Part shown: piece by piece, positions 35,140-43,465 of the stretch
How positions within the stretch are numbered: position 1 is the first letter of the stretch
Layout of the letters: each line of letters starts with the position of its first letter
Assembly: GCA_036960375.1 (NCBI GenBank)
Contig: JBALVY010000002.1
Location: forward strand, 682,001-746,000
Origin: CAWVSB01 sp036960375
Lineage (GTDB): Bacteria > Pseudomonadota > Gammaproteobacteria > Pseudomonadales > CAWVSB01
DNA length: 64,000 nt
Direction: 5' to 3'
Notes under the pieces: model-generated
Databases searched by the model: none
Told to the model about the DNA's origin: nothing
The model's input: the letters and a program-made list of their open reading frames with translations, nothing else
Made by a program: the position numbers and the translations under genes

Positions 35140-35170
35140 GAGCTGCAATCCCGTAATGGGATTGCAGCTC
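35140..35170 (-). terminator. Hairpin between SDR and HAD genes
   Basis: Perfect 13-base-pair stem GAGCTGCAATCCC/GGGATTGCAGCTC with a 5-base loop. No T-run follows on either strand, so it is not a clean intrinsic terminator; it could stabilise the 3' end of the SDR transcript or be a lone repeat element. Confidence 0.45.
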
Positions 35171-35187
35171 AGATCGGAACGAGGATA

Positions 35188-36096
35188 TTACTGTGGAGGA
35201 ACAGAGAAACCGTCTAGTACTGGCGTATGGTCTGCAGTGAAGTACTCCGACAAGCTGTTGTGCAGTCCGTCGACATCAAATTTCCCGCCGTCTGCGCTGG
35301 TAAAGTTCTTACCAAACTGCGGACGTTGAATAACATTGACCTGATTGCCCCATACCACCATCACCTCACCAGAAATGTGTCCGGCTTCGGGAGATGCAAG
35401 ATAGCCAACAAGCGGTGCGACGTTTGCCGGATTGAAAGCATCGAAGCCGTCATCCGGCGCGGCAAACAGCGCGGCAGTCATACCCATATTGGTCATGTCG
35501 GTGCGGGCTCGCGGCATGATGACGTTACAGGTAACCCCGTATTTGATCATTAGCTGGGCAGCGCCCATCGTCATGGAAACGATACCGGCTTTGGCTGCCG
35601 CATAGTTAGGCTGGCCAGCAGAACCAAAGATAGCCGCCTCCGAAGAAGTGCTTACCAGGCGACCGTAAATGGCGCCGTCTTTTTTGGCTTTATTGCGCCA
35701 GTATTGTGTTGCGTTACGGATATTGACGAAGTGACCGCGCAAGTGCACACGGACTACCGAATCAAACTGATCATCGTCCATGTTGAAAATGGTTTGGTCG
35801 CGGCAGAAACCCGCGTTATTAACCATAATATTGACGTCGCCATAAGTTTCGATAGCGGTTTTGAATAAATTGGCTGAGTCATTGGTATCGGCGCAGTCGC
35901 CCAATACCACGATGGCTTCGCCGCCAGCGGCCTTTATTTCATCGGCTGTGGCATTGGCTGCTTCTACTGCATCGGGCAGGTCGATATCGCTGATAACAAC
36001 GCGTGCGCCCTGTGAGGCCAGTTGCAATGCCTCCTCACGACCCAGACCGCGGCCTGCGCCTGTGATAATGGCTACTTTTCCTGTTAAATCACCCAT
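35188..36096 (-). CDS. SDR, peroxisomal MFE-2-like 3-hydroxyacyl-CoA dehydrogenase
   Basis: 302-residue SDR with GAGRGLGREEA cofactor motif, SDID acidic residue (NAD preference), NNAG, TSSEAA and YAAAK active site. The length and the GLGREEALQLASQGA pattern match the dehydrogenase part of MFE-2/17beta-HSD4 and its bacterial relatives acting on (3R)-hydroxyacyl-CoA or hydroxysteroid CoA. It lies 17 bases after the FadA5-like thiolase gene and has AAGGAG before ATG, so it is the third gene of a MaoC-thiolase-SDR operon, giving the hydration, oxidation and thiolysis steps together. Confidence 0.88.
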   Translation of the reverse strand: MGDLTGKVAIITGAGRGLGREEALQLASQGARVVISDIDLPDAVEAANATADEIKAAGGEAIVVLGDCADTNDSANLFKTAIETYGDVNIMVNNAGFCRDQTIFNMDDDQFDSVVRVHLRGHFVNIRNATQYWRNKAKKDGAIYGRLVSTSSEAAIFGSAGQPNYAAAKAGIVSMTMGAAQLMIKYGVTCNVIMPRARTDMTNMGMTAALFAAPDDGFDAFNPANVAPLVGYLASPEAGHISGEVMVVWGNQVNVIQRPQFGKNFTSADGGKFDVDGLHNSLSEYFTADHTPVLDGFSVPPQ

Positions 36097-36113
36097 GGTG
36101 TATCTCCTTTTTG

Positions 36114-37286
36114 TTACAGACGCTCAATAATGGTGCCGGTGCCGTTTGCGGCGCCACAGCACATGGTTATTAGCGCAGTGTTTTTGTCCTGACGCTCCAT
36201 TTCGAGCAGGGCTTCGCCAATCAGCCGTGCGCCAGTTGAACCTACGGGGTGACCCAATGCAATAGCGCCGCCCTTGACGTTAACCTTGCTCATATCGGCT
36301 TCAAATACGCGCTGCCACGACAAAACAACAGAGGCAAAAGCTTCGTTGATTTCAACCACGTCAATATCGTTCATGGTCATGCCGGTTTTCTTTAGCAGTT
36401 GGCGGGTGGCATCTACCGGGCCATCTAGCAGAAAGTGTGGATCTGCACCAACGACAGTACCCTGAATGATACGTGCACGTGGCTTGAGACCGCGTGCAAT
36501 CGCTTCCTCAGCGCTCATCCACAGAACTGCAGCAGAGCCATCAGATACTTGTGAAGAGTTACCTGCAGTGTGTACGCCGTCTTCTGAGACCTGGCGTAAA
36601 CCGGCCAGCCCTTCCATGGTCGTCTCACGGATACCCTGGTCACGGCTGACTATTTTTGTCTCACCTGTGGGTTTTCCTTCGGCATCCAAAATGGGAGCAA
36701 CCACGTCGATTACCTGTGGGAACCAACCCGCGTCCCACGCAGCCGCTGCGCGACGTTGCGATTCGAAGGCTAGTTCATCGGCATCCTGTCGGGTGATACC
36801 GCGCTTGGCGGCAATGCGACCGGCCGCCTCAAACTGGTTCATTGCTTGATCCCAAGGCCAGTCTTCAGTAATGAAGTAACCGGGGCCATGAATGGCGCTG
36901 GCCCCCAGGCCTACTCGGCTCATGGACTCTGCGCCGCCGGCAATACCAATTTTCGCCTGACCGGCAGTAATCAGTGCGGACATAATGTGGTTGGCAGCCT
37001 GAGCTGAACCACACTGGGTATCAATTGTGCTACAGCCTGCGGTATAGCTGGTGCCCAGATGCAACCAGGCATTTTTTGCAAAATTATTCGATTGCTCGCC
37101 GGCCTGTGTGACACAGCCGCTATATACCTGCTCGATATCTGAATATTCCAGGCCGTTACGTTCTACCAGAGCGCGATAACAGTTGGCCAAGAGTTCTACC
37201 GCATGCACGCCGCTTAAATCGCCAGCGATGGGTTTGCCGCGACCGATGGGGGTGCGTACTACATCTACAATGACTGCTTCAGCCAT
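36114..37286 (-). CDS. FadA5-like steroid thiolase
   Basis: 390-residue thiolase that cleaves 3-ketoacyl-CoA to release acetyl-CoA. The nucleophile is in DTQCGSAQAANHI, with the general base region VEINEAFASVVLSW, the GGAIALGHPVGSTGARL histidine motif, and a late TMCCGAANGTG cysteine. These stretches, and GCVTQAGEQSNN, closely follow mycobacterial FadA5, the thiolase for the C24 steroid side chain. GAGGAG before ATG. Same transcript as the MaoC hydratase upstream and the SDR downstream. Assignment to a steroid-like ligand is inference from family similarity. Confidence 0.85.
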   Translation of the reverse strand: MAEAVIVDVVRTPIGRGKPIAGDLSGVHAVELLANCYRALVERNGLEYSDIEQVYSGCVTQAGEQSNNFAKNAWLHLGTSYTAGCSTIDTQCGSAQAANHIMSALITAGQAKIGIAGGAESMSRVGLGASAIHGPGYFITEDWPWDQAMNQFEAAGRIAAKRGITRQDADELAFESQRRAAAAWDAGWFPQVIDVVAPILDAEGKPTGETKIVSRDQGIRETTMEGLAGLRQVSEDGVHTAGNSSQVSDGSAAVLWMSAEEAIARGLKPRARIIQGTVVGADPHFLLDGPVDATRQLLKKTGMTMNDIDVVEINEAFASVVLSWQRVFEADMSKVNVKGGAIALGHPVGSTGARLIGEALLEMERQDKNTALITMCCGAANGTGTIIERL

Positions 37287-37323
37287 ATTGTGCTCCTCAG
37301 GTTCAGTGTTCGGGGGATGGTGC

Positions 37324-37794
37324 TTACAGGAAGACCATCATTAATTCATAAATCAGGCCGGGTTTGTCCTGGTCGACTATGTGTATATGTGTTTCCAGCG
37401 TCAATGTGGTTTTATGTTCACTGACGGCAATGGCTTTAACACGACTGCGAGAATGTAGCTCGCTATTAACGGGTACCGCGCCCAAAAAACGCAGTTTGTC
37501 AGAGCCGTAGTTCATAATGTGGGAATAGCCTTCAATGTCCTCTATGGCACTCTTGCTCGACGTCATCTTGGATTGCAGCGAGAGGATCAGGAAGCCGTGG
37601 GCGATGGTGCAGCCGAAGGGGCTTTCCTTGGCGCAGCGTTCTTCGTCAACGTGCATCCACATATGATCGCCGGTCAGGTCTGCAAATTGGCTGATCATGG
37701 CCTGATCTACAGTGATCGAGGAACTCCAATCGCCCAATTCTTCGGATACTAATGCATTCAAAGCATCTGCGTCTTTGTAGTGAATACTTGTCAT
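37324..37794 (-). CDS. MaoC/NodN-like (R)-enoyl-CoA hydratase
   Basis: 156-residue single hot-dog hydratase. The LTGDHMWMHVDEERC segment carries the hydratase-2 Asp and His; the FGCTIAHGFLILSL follow-on is typical of the NodN/HtdY type. It is first in a minus-strand operon with the FadA5-like thiolase and the MFE-2-like SDR, giving a set for one beta-oxidation turn on a large acyl-CoA. The divergent gap to the SLC13 gene carries its promoter. Confidence 0.88.
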   Translation of the reverse strand: MTSIHYKDADALNALVSEELGDWSSSITVDQAMISQFADLTGDHMWMHVDEERCAKESPFGCTIAHGFLILSLQSKMTSSKSAIEDIEGYSHIMNYGSDKLRFLGAVPVNSELHSRSRVKAIAVSEHKTTLTLETHIHIVDQDKPGLIYELMMVFL

Positions 37795-37933
37795 AATGGT
37801 CTACTCTGGATGGTCAAAAAACTGTACACAGGCTAGTGATAAGCCCAATATAGCCATAGTAATGGCAAATTCAGTCAATTTCAGTTTAATTATCCGTCAG
37901 GTAAAATGGTTGATTTTTCACTGTATTTAGGTC

Positions 37934-37961
37934 ACTCGGTACTAATAGGCCGAGTTTTTTT
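37934..37961 (+). promoter_or_regulatory. Terminator-like hairpin in leader of SLC13 gene
   Basis: ACTCGG, a 10-base loop, CCGAGT followed by T-run (37955-37961). It points toward the transporter gene and ends 18 bases before its ATG. In this divergent intergenic region there is no plus-strand gene upstream to terminate, so it could act as a transcription attenuator for the transporter. Confidence 0.4.
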
Positions 37962-37979
37962 CACTCGTCGGGCCAATAG

Positions 37980-39764
37980 ATGACAGCGGAAATATTGACA
38001 GTTTTTCTACTTGTAGCACTGGCACTGGTGCTATTTATCCGAGAATGGTTGCCGATAGATCTGTCGGCCATGTTAGTACTGGCCTTTCTCGGGGTACTGG
38101 ATGCCGCCACACCACTGGATTTACTGCCTGAAAACCAGCTATTCTCTGGTTTTTCCAGTCGCGCGGTTATTGCCATTATTGGGGTAACTATTGTTGCCAA
38201 GGGCCTGGAGAAAACCGGACTGATGGTGGTCGTGGCGCGCTGGATTAGCAGCCGCAGCCGGGGAGAGACTTCTACCAAGGCCCTCATCATGTCGTCTGCG
38301 GGCCTTGTCTCTGCGTTTGTGCAAAATATCGGCGTGGCCGCTATGTTTGTGCCAATTACCCGTCGAGTCGCTAAAAACAAACATTTGAATGTATCCAACC
38401 TGATGATGCCCATGGCCTTTTGTGTCATTTTGGGCGGCACCATTACCATGGTAGGTTCTGCCCCTTTGATTCTGGTTAATGATCTTTTGCCACCGGGTTA
38501 TCCTCCTTTCGGCTTGTTTGATGTGGCCCCTATTGGGTTGTTGCTGTTGTTGAGCGGAATTTTGCTGTTTGTGTTTTTTGGCCGAGTACTTGGCCTGGCA
38601 AAACCAAATACCGATGTGGGTTTAGACTCCGGCCGAGGTTTTACCTACGATATTGACGAGACGGTGCGTTATGTCGTATTGGATGAAACCAGCGACGTGC
38701 GTCAGATGACCGTTGGGGAGTTGGAGAAGCTATATCAGGTGAAACTGGTTTCTGTTGATACCAACATTGGCGATGTGACGGCAGATACCTCAATGCAAAA
38801 TATTGCCGAGTTCGCGCTTTATGGCGTGGCTCAGGGTGTTGATAGGCTACTGGGGCTGAGTGGGGTAGGGGAGACAGAGACGCCCGCCAAGAGTGTTATA
38901 GTCAATCCCGATTTTCAGGGCCTGGTCGAAATTGTGGTTCGTCCCGGTTCCAGTATTATCAATCACAACGATAACGAGATGGGTATATTTCGCGACAGTG
39001 GCTTGAGCCCGGTGGCCTTATTGCGAGATAAGAAAGTTTATCGAAGCAACCTCGATCTTATGCGCCTGAACCCCGGTGACGCCATTCTATGTTACGGCGC
39101 ATGGGATCATGTAGTTCGTCTGGAGTCCGGTGAAGACTTCGTCATACCGACGCAGGATTACCCCAGAATTACGCCCGATACAAAAAAAATACCTACCGCA
39201 ATCGCGCTGTTTGCCTTGGCCTTAGGTGCCATTCTATGGGTGGATATTCCGCTGTCGCTGGTTTTCTTCAGCTGCGCGGTGGCTATGATGTTGCTGAAAA
39301 TCATTAGTGTCTCTGATGCCTACAAAAGTGTCAGTTGGAAAACAGTATTTCTGCTAGCGTCACTTATTCCGCTGGGTAGTGCCATGCAATTCACTGGCGC
39401 GGCCCAGTGGCTTGCCCAATATCTCATTGAACTTATGGGCTCGGGTTCCTCAGAGCTTGCCTGGCTGGCCCTGGCTGCCGTATTGTCGACGGCGTTAACA
39501 CTGGTGATGTCCAATGTGGGTGCAACGGTTATTTTGATTCCGTTGTTTTCCCAAATCGCCATTGGGCTGAATTTGGATCCTGGCAAGTTTGCGCTATTGG
39601 TGGCTATCTGTGTATCCAATAGTTTCTTGATTCCCACCCACCAGGTAAACGCCCTGATTATGAACCCCGGCAAATATCGCTCGTATGATTTTTTGCGAGC
39701 AGGCGCGGTCATGACAGTGCTGTGTATTATGGTCTCGTTAGTTGGAATAGAACTTTTCTTTTAA
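37980..39764 (+). CDS. SLC13/DASS-family permease with RCK_C domain
   Basis: 594 residues with about 11-12 hydrophobic segments in two blocks and a soluble middle (about 210-400) that contains an RCK_C/TrkA-C-like domain (NPDFQGLVEIVVRPGSSI onward). The two membrane halves carry NIGVAAMFVP and SNVGATVILIP segments, the paired signature of the divalent anion:sodium symporter family. Likely substrates are dicarboxylates, sulfate or other anions; the sequence does not decide. Start ATG 37980 has a weak ribosome-binding site. The Cys-rich metal or aromatic contexts seen in some relatives are absent. Confidence 0.85.
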   Translation: MTAEILTVFLLVALALVLFIREWLPIDLSAMLVLAFLGVLDAATPLDLLPENQLFSGFSSRAVIAIIGVTIVAKGLEKTGLMVVVARWISSRSRGETSTKALIMSSAGLVSAFVQNIGVAAMFVPITRRVAKNKHLNVSNLMMPMAFCVILGGTITMVGSAPLILVNDLLPPGYPPFGLFDVAPIGLLLLLSGILLFVFFGRVLGLAKPNTDVGLDSGRGFTYDIDETVRYVVLDETSDVRQMTVGELEKLYQVKLVSVDTNIGDVTADTSMQNIAEFALYGVAQGVDRLLGLSGVGETETPAKSVIVNPDFQGLVEIVVRPGSSIINHNDNEMGIFRDSGLSPVALLRDKKVYRSNLDLMRLNPGDAILCYGAWDHVVRLESGEDFVIPTQDYPRITPDTKKIPTAIALFALALGAILWVDIPLSLVFFSCAVAMMLLKIISVSDAYKSVSWKTVFLLASLIPLGSAMQFTGAAQWLAQYLIELMGSGSSELAWLALAAVLSTALTLVMSNVGATVILIPLFSQIAIGLNLDPGKFALLVAICVSNSFLIPTHQVNALIMNPGKYRSYDFLRAGAVMTVLCIMVSLVGIELFF

Positions 39765-39788
39765 GCCTTTTTGCACAGCTCTTATACG

Positions 39789-39817
39789 AAAAAGACCCTC
39801 AATTAGAGGGCCTTTCA
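39789..39817. terminator. Bidirectional terminator
   Basis: AAAGACCCTC and GAGGGCCTTT around the loop AATTA (one A-C mismatch) lies between the convergent SLC13 and glutamine synthetase genes, with A/T runs on both sides. It can end transcription from either strand. Confidence 0.6.
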
Positions 39818-39837
39818 ATTACCGGGCTAGCCGTAAA

Positions 39838-42012
39838 TTATTTAATAAACAGCATTTCCTGATACTTCGGTAGTGGCCATAGTTCATCAGCTACCATGCC
39901 TTCCAGTTTGTCCGCGTGGGATCTTACTTCCAGCATTAGTGGACAAATTTCTTTAGCGCAGAATTGCATATGCGCTTCGGTTGAATCGAACTCATGCTGG
40001 CTTAATGTTTCGCTGAGTTGCCTTACCGCCGCCATCATGGCATTGGCTTCAGTAGTCATTGCCTTAGCTTGAGAAGTATCAAGCTCAAGTCCCAGATCAG
40101 ACAGGCCATAAGCAGTGCCGGCTATTTCTGAAAGATAGGTGATCGCCGCGGGATAGATACTTGTCGACGCCATGTTTACTACCAGCTTCGCTTCAACTTC
40201 TATCGACAGAATATATTGCTCTGCATAGACTTCGAATCGACTCTCCAACTCGGCCGGAGATAGTACGCCGGTTTTTTCGAATAGCTTGATTATTGATTCT
40301 TCCTGAAATGCCGGCAACGCATCAGCGGTAGTCGGAATATTTTTCAGGCCTCGCTCCTCGACAGCTATTCTATGCCATTCCGGTGAGTAGCCGTCGCCGC
40401 CAAATATGACATTGCCGTGTAGCTCCATCAGCTCTTTTAATACGGCGATGACGGCAGTGGCTTGATCATCATGTTCTTTTAACGCGGTTTCCAGTTCGCC
40501 GGCAATCCAGCTCAGCGAGTCGGCCAGCATGGTATTCATTGCCACTAGTGGACCAGATACAGATTGCGATGAGCCTACTGCGCGAAACTCGAAGCGGTTG
40601 CCGGTAAAGGCGAAGGGCGAGGTCCTGTTGCGGTCACCCGGGTCGCGGCTGAAACTCAATATTTGAGATAATCCTGAATCCATTACACCGCCGTCTGAGG
40701 ATCCGACAAGCTTGCCTTCCTTAATATCGTTAAATACGGTTTCAAGCTGGTCACCGAGATAGACGGAAAGAATAGCTGGTGGGGCTTCATTGGCTCCCAG
40801 CCGATGATCATTCGCTGCTGAGGCAATTGCCGCACGCAATAGCGGTCCATACAGGTGCACTCCGCGAATTACTGCACCACAAAACAGCAGAAAAAGCAGG
40901 TTGTCATGTGGCGTATCGCCTGGATCAAGCAGATTTCCCTGGGTGCTGTTACCTACCGACCAATTGACATGTTTACCGGAGCCGTTAATACCTGCAAAGG
41001 GTTTTTCGTGCAGTAAACACAGGAATCCATGTTTCTTGGCTGTGCTTTTCATTACCGTCATTAACAATTGCTGATGGTCTGCTGCCACATTCGCTGCTTC
41101 ATAATAGGGGGCGATTTCAAACTGCCCGGGCGCCACTTCGTTATGGTGTGTTTTTGCTGGTATGCCCAGTTTGTAGAGCTTGTCTTCGAAGTCTTGCATA
41201 AAGACTTGCACACGTTCGGGTATTGCGCCGAAATAATGATCGTCGAATTCTTGTCCTTTTGCAGGCGGGGCACCAAACAAAGTTCTGCCTGCTAATAACA
41301 AATCCGGCCGACTATTGGCAAAGTTCTCATCGACTAGAAAATACTCTTGTTCCGCGCCGCAACTGGAATTCAGTGGCGCTATTTCGACCTCTCCCATTAG
41401 GCTAAGGACTTTTTGGGCGGCATCGTTCATGGCTGCGTTGGAGCGCAAAAGAGGGATTTTTTTATCCAGTGCTTCACCGGTCCAGGCCATAAAGACACTG
41501 GGTATCATCAATGTAGCGCCGTTGGAAGTTTGCATTATATAGGCGGGGCTGGAAGGATCCCACGCGGTATAACCCCGCGCTGCGTTGGTCATGCGCAGGC
41601 TACCATTAGGGAAAGACGAGCCGTCGGGTTCGCCCTTTATCAGTAGACTGCCGGAAAATTCGCTAATTGAATCACCGTCGGAATTGGTAACTACGAAACC
41701 GTCATGTTTTTCAGCTGTTGCATTGGTCATGGGGTAAAAGATATGAGAAAAAAACTTCGCACCTTTTGACATTGCCCAGGCTTTCATCGCAGCGGCCACC
41801 ACATCCGCTACAGCGGGCTCCAGCGGCGCGCCGGTTTGAATGGTCTTCTTAATCGACTTGAAAGCTGTTTTTGACAGTGCTTCTTGCATCTTGTCCAGAC
41901 CAAACACATCGGCTGCCCAAATCTTGCTTAGCGGGTCGGGCATAGTGCCGGCAAAAGGACTACGGTTAGTAATTTGTTGAATGGCTTTAAGGCGTGCCTG
42001 GTTTCCGCTCAT
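39838..42012 (-). CDS. glnN: Glutamine synthetase type III
   Basis: 724 residues, the size of type III glutamine synthetase (about 470 for type I). It makes glutamine from glutamate and ammonia with ATP. The central catalytic part reads SCGAEQEYFLVDE (metal site), THHNEVAPGQFEIAPYYE and FAGINGSGKHVNWSVGN (glutamate/ammonia site), and the N-terminal region with PMTNATAEKHDGFV follows type III enzymes. The end (LWPLPKYQEMLFIK) is characteristic. Type III forms hexamer double rings. It is transcribed alone, convergent with the SLC13 gene and divergent from selD. The 42013-42424 gap carries its promoter but no clear sigma-54 site. Confidence 0.92.
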   Translation of the reverse strand: MSGNQARLKAIQQITNRSPFAGTMPDPLSKIWAADVFGLDKMQEALSKTAFKSIKKTIQTGAPLEPAVADVVAAAMKAWAMSKGAKFFSHIFYPMTNATAEKHDGFVVTNSDGDSISEFSGSLLIKGEPDGSSFPNGSLRMTNAARGYTAWDPSSPAYIMQTSNGATLMIPSVFMAWTGEALDKKIPLLRSNAAMNDAAQKVLSLMGEVEIAPLNSSCGAEQEYFLVDENFANSRPDLLLAGRTLFGAPPAKGQEFDDHYFGAIPERVQVFMQDFEDKLYKLGIPAKTHHNEVAPGQFEIAPYYEAANVAADHQQLLMTVMKSTAKKHGFLCLLHEKPFAGINGSGKHVNWSVGNSTQGNLLDPGDTPHDNLLFLLFCGAVIRGVHLYGPLLRAAIASAANDHRLGANEAPPAILSVYLGDQLETVFNDIKEGKLVGSSDGGVMDSGLSQILSFSRDPGDRNRTSPFAFTGNRFEFRAVGSSQSVSGPLVAMNTMLADSLSWIAGELETALKEHDDQATAVIAVLKELMELHGNVIFGGDGYSPEWHRIAVEERGLKNIPTTADALPAFQEESIIKLFEKTGVLSPAELESRFEVYAEQYILSIEVEAKLVVNMASTSIYPAAITYLSEIAGTAYGLSDLGLELDTSQAKAMTTEANAMMAAVRQLSETLSQHEFDSTEAHMQFCAKEICPLMLEVRSHADKLEGMVADELWPLPKYQEMLFIK

Positions 42013-42424
42013 TTATAGCTCCACGGTTAAAAAGAGAATTAAGGGTTCTGGGGTCATCCGTTCGTTTGTCGGTCCAATAAGGTAAATGACGCTTCTTTAC
42101 CTGCAATATGTAGACCAATTGCAATATATAAACCAACAAATACAAGATGCAGTGTGGTAGCGGAATATAAAGCGGTAACTATGATTTTGCAATTAAGCCT
42201 AATTAATTGGATTAAATTTATAGCCGGATAGGACGTAAACGAGGAAAATTGGACAAACAAAAGGAGCCAAAAGGCCTTTTTGAATATTGCTTGTTAAATA
42301 CTCTGTGGTCAGTTGCTTGAGTAAACACCGATCTTTTCTTCTGTGAGCTTTGTTTACCTGCCAGCTGTGACAAGCCGCTGTGGAGCACGTATCATGGCCG
42401 TTATTGTTATAGCGAGTTCCCCCA
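42013..42424. other. Divergent promoter region of glnN and selD
   Basis: 412 A/T-rich bases between the glutamine synthetase and selenophosphate synthetase genes. I see no gene and no convincing operator or sigma-54 box. The region should hold both divergent promoters. Confidence 0.6.
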
Positions 42425-43465
42425 ATGCAAGAAACACCCATAAAACTGACTGAATACAGCCATGGCGCCGGCTGTGGCTGCAAAATATCACCGCAGGTGC
42501 TGGATGTTATTCTGGCTTCGCAGTTGGATATTGGCGATGACCCTAATTTATTGGTGGGTAATAGCACTAAAGATGATGCGGCAGCCTATGATATGGGCAA
42601 CGGTAAGGTCATCCTCAGTACCACCGACTTTTTTATGCCTATCGCCGATGACCCATTTGATTTTGGTCGTATCGCGGCTACCAATGCGATAAGTGACATC
42701 TATGCCATGGGTGGTACACCGATGATGGCAATTGCCATTTTGGGCTGGCCTATTAATACTTTGCCCGCAGAGGTAGCGCAACAAGTCGTTGATGGCGGGC
42801 GCCAGGCTTGTCAAGATGCGGGTATTCTGCTGGCAGGCGGCCACAGTATCGACTCCCCCGAGCCTATCTTTGGCCTAGCGGTGACCGGTCAAGTCGATAA
42901 AACCCAGCTAAAACGGAATAATACGGCTACAGCCGGTTGTCAGTTGTATCTCACCAAGGCTTTGGGTGTTGGTGTATTAACCACAGCGCAGAAACAGAAA
43001 AAGTTGCGCGATGAACATGCTGGCCTGGCGGTGGATTTAATGTGCCAGTTGAATTCAGTAGGTGCTCACATAGCGGCTTTGGATGGTGTGACAGCAATGA
43101 CCGACGTCACCGGTTTTGGTCTGATGGGGCACTTGGTTGAAATGTGCGAAGGTAGTGGGCTGGACGCAATCATCGACTATGACGCGGTGCCTTTTATCGC
43201 GCCGGTTAAAGACTATATCGATCAAGGCTGTGTGCCTGGTGGCACACAGCGTAATTTTGACAGCTACGGACACAAATTGAGTGCCATGACCGAACAGCAG
43301 CGCAGTTTACTGTGTGACCCGCAAACCAGCGGCGGCCTGTTGATTGCGATAGAGCCTGCGGCAGTATCTGCATTGGAGCAAGTACTGACAACAGCGGGTC
43401 ATGCAATATCCGCTATAGGTGAGTTAGTTGAATTACGTGGCGGCGTCAGGGTTGAGGTACGTTAG
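42425..43465 (+). CDS. selD: Selenophosphate synthetase (selenide, water dikinase)
   Basis: 346 residues. SelD makes selenophosphate from selenide and ATP, the selenium donor for selenouridine and selenocysteine. The glycine-rich N-terminal active site is SHGAGCGCKI, with cysteine at the position that is selenocysteine in some bacteria; no in-frame TGA is needed. STTDFFMPIADDPFDFGRIAATNAISDIYAMGG is the ATP/metal-binding stretch. It is directly joined to selU, which starts at the base after its stop. No selA, selB or selC is in the window, so selenouridine may be the main product of this locus. Confidence 0.95.
   Translation: MQETPIKLTEYSHGAGCGCKISPQVLDVILASQLDIGDDPNLLVGNSTKDDAAAYDMGNGKVILSTTDFFMPIADDPFDFGRIAATNAISDIYAMGGTPMMAIAILGWPINTLPAEVAQQVVDGGRQACQDAGILLAGGHSIDSPEPIFGLAVTGQVDKTQLKRNNTATAGCQLYLTKALGVGVLTTAQKQKKLRDEHAGLAVDLMCQLNSVGAHIAALDGVTAMTDVTGFGLMGHLVEMCEGSGLDAIIDYDAVPFIAPVKDYIDQGCVPGGTQRNFDSYGHKLSAMTEQQRSLLCDPQTSGGLLIAIEPAAVSALEQVLTTAGHAISAIGELVELRGGVRVEVR

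Noticed and set aside
12925..37794. Complete steroid degradation locus
   Set aside because: No ring-opening, KstD, KshA or Hsa-type gene is visible here. Only side-chain-type genes are seen, so steroid use is a hypothesis and not an annotation.
42425..43465. Selenocysteine readthrough in selD
   Set aside because: The active-site codon is cysteine (CGCK) and no in-frame TGA is present.
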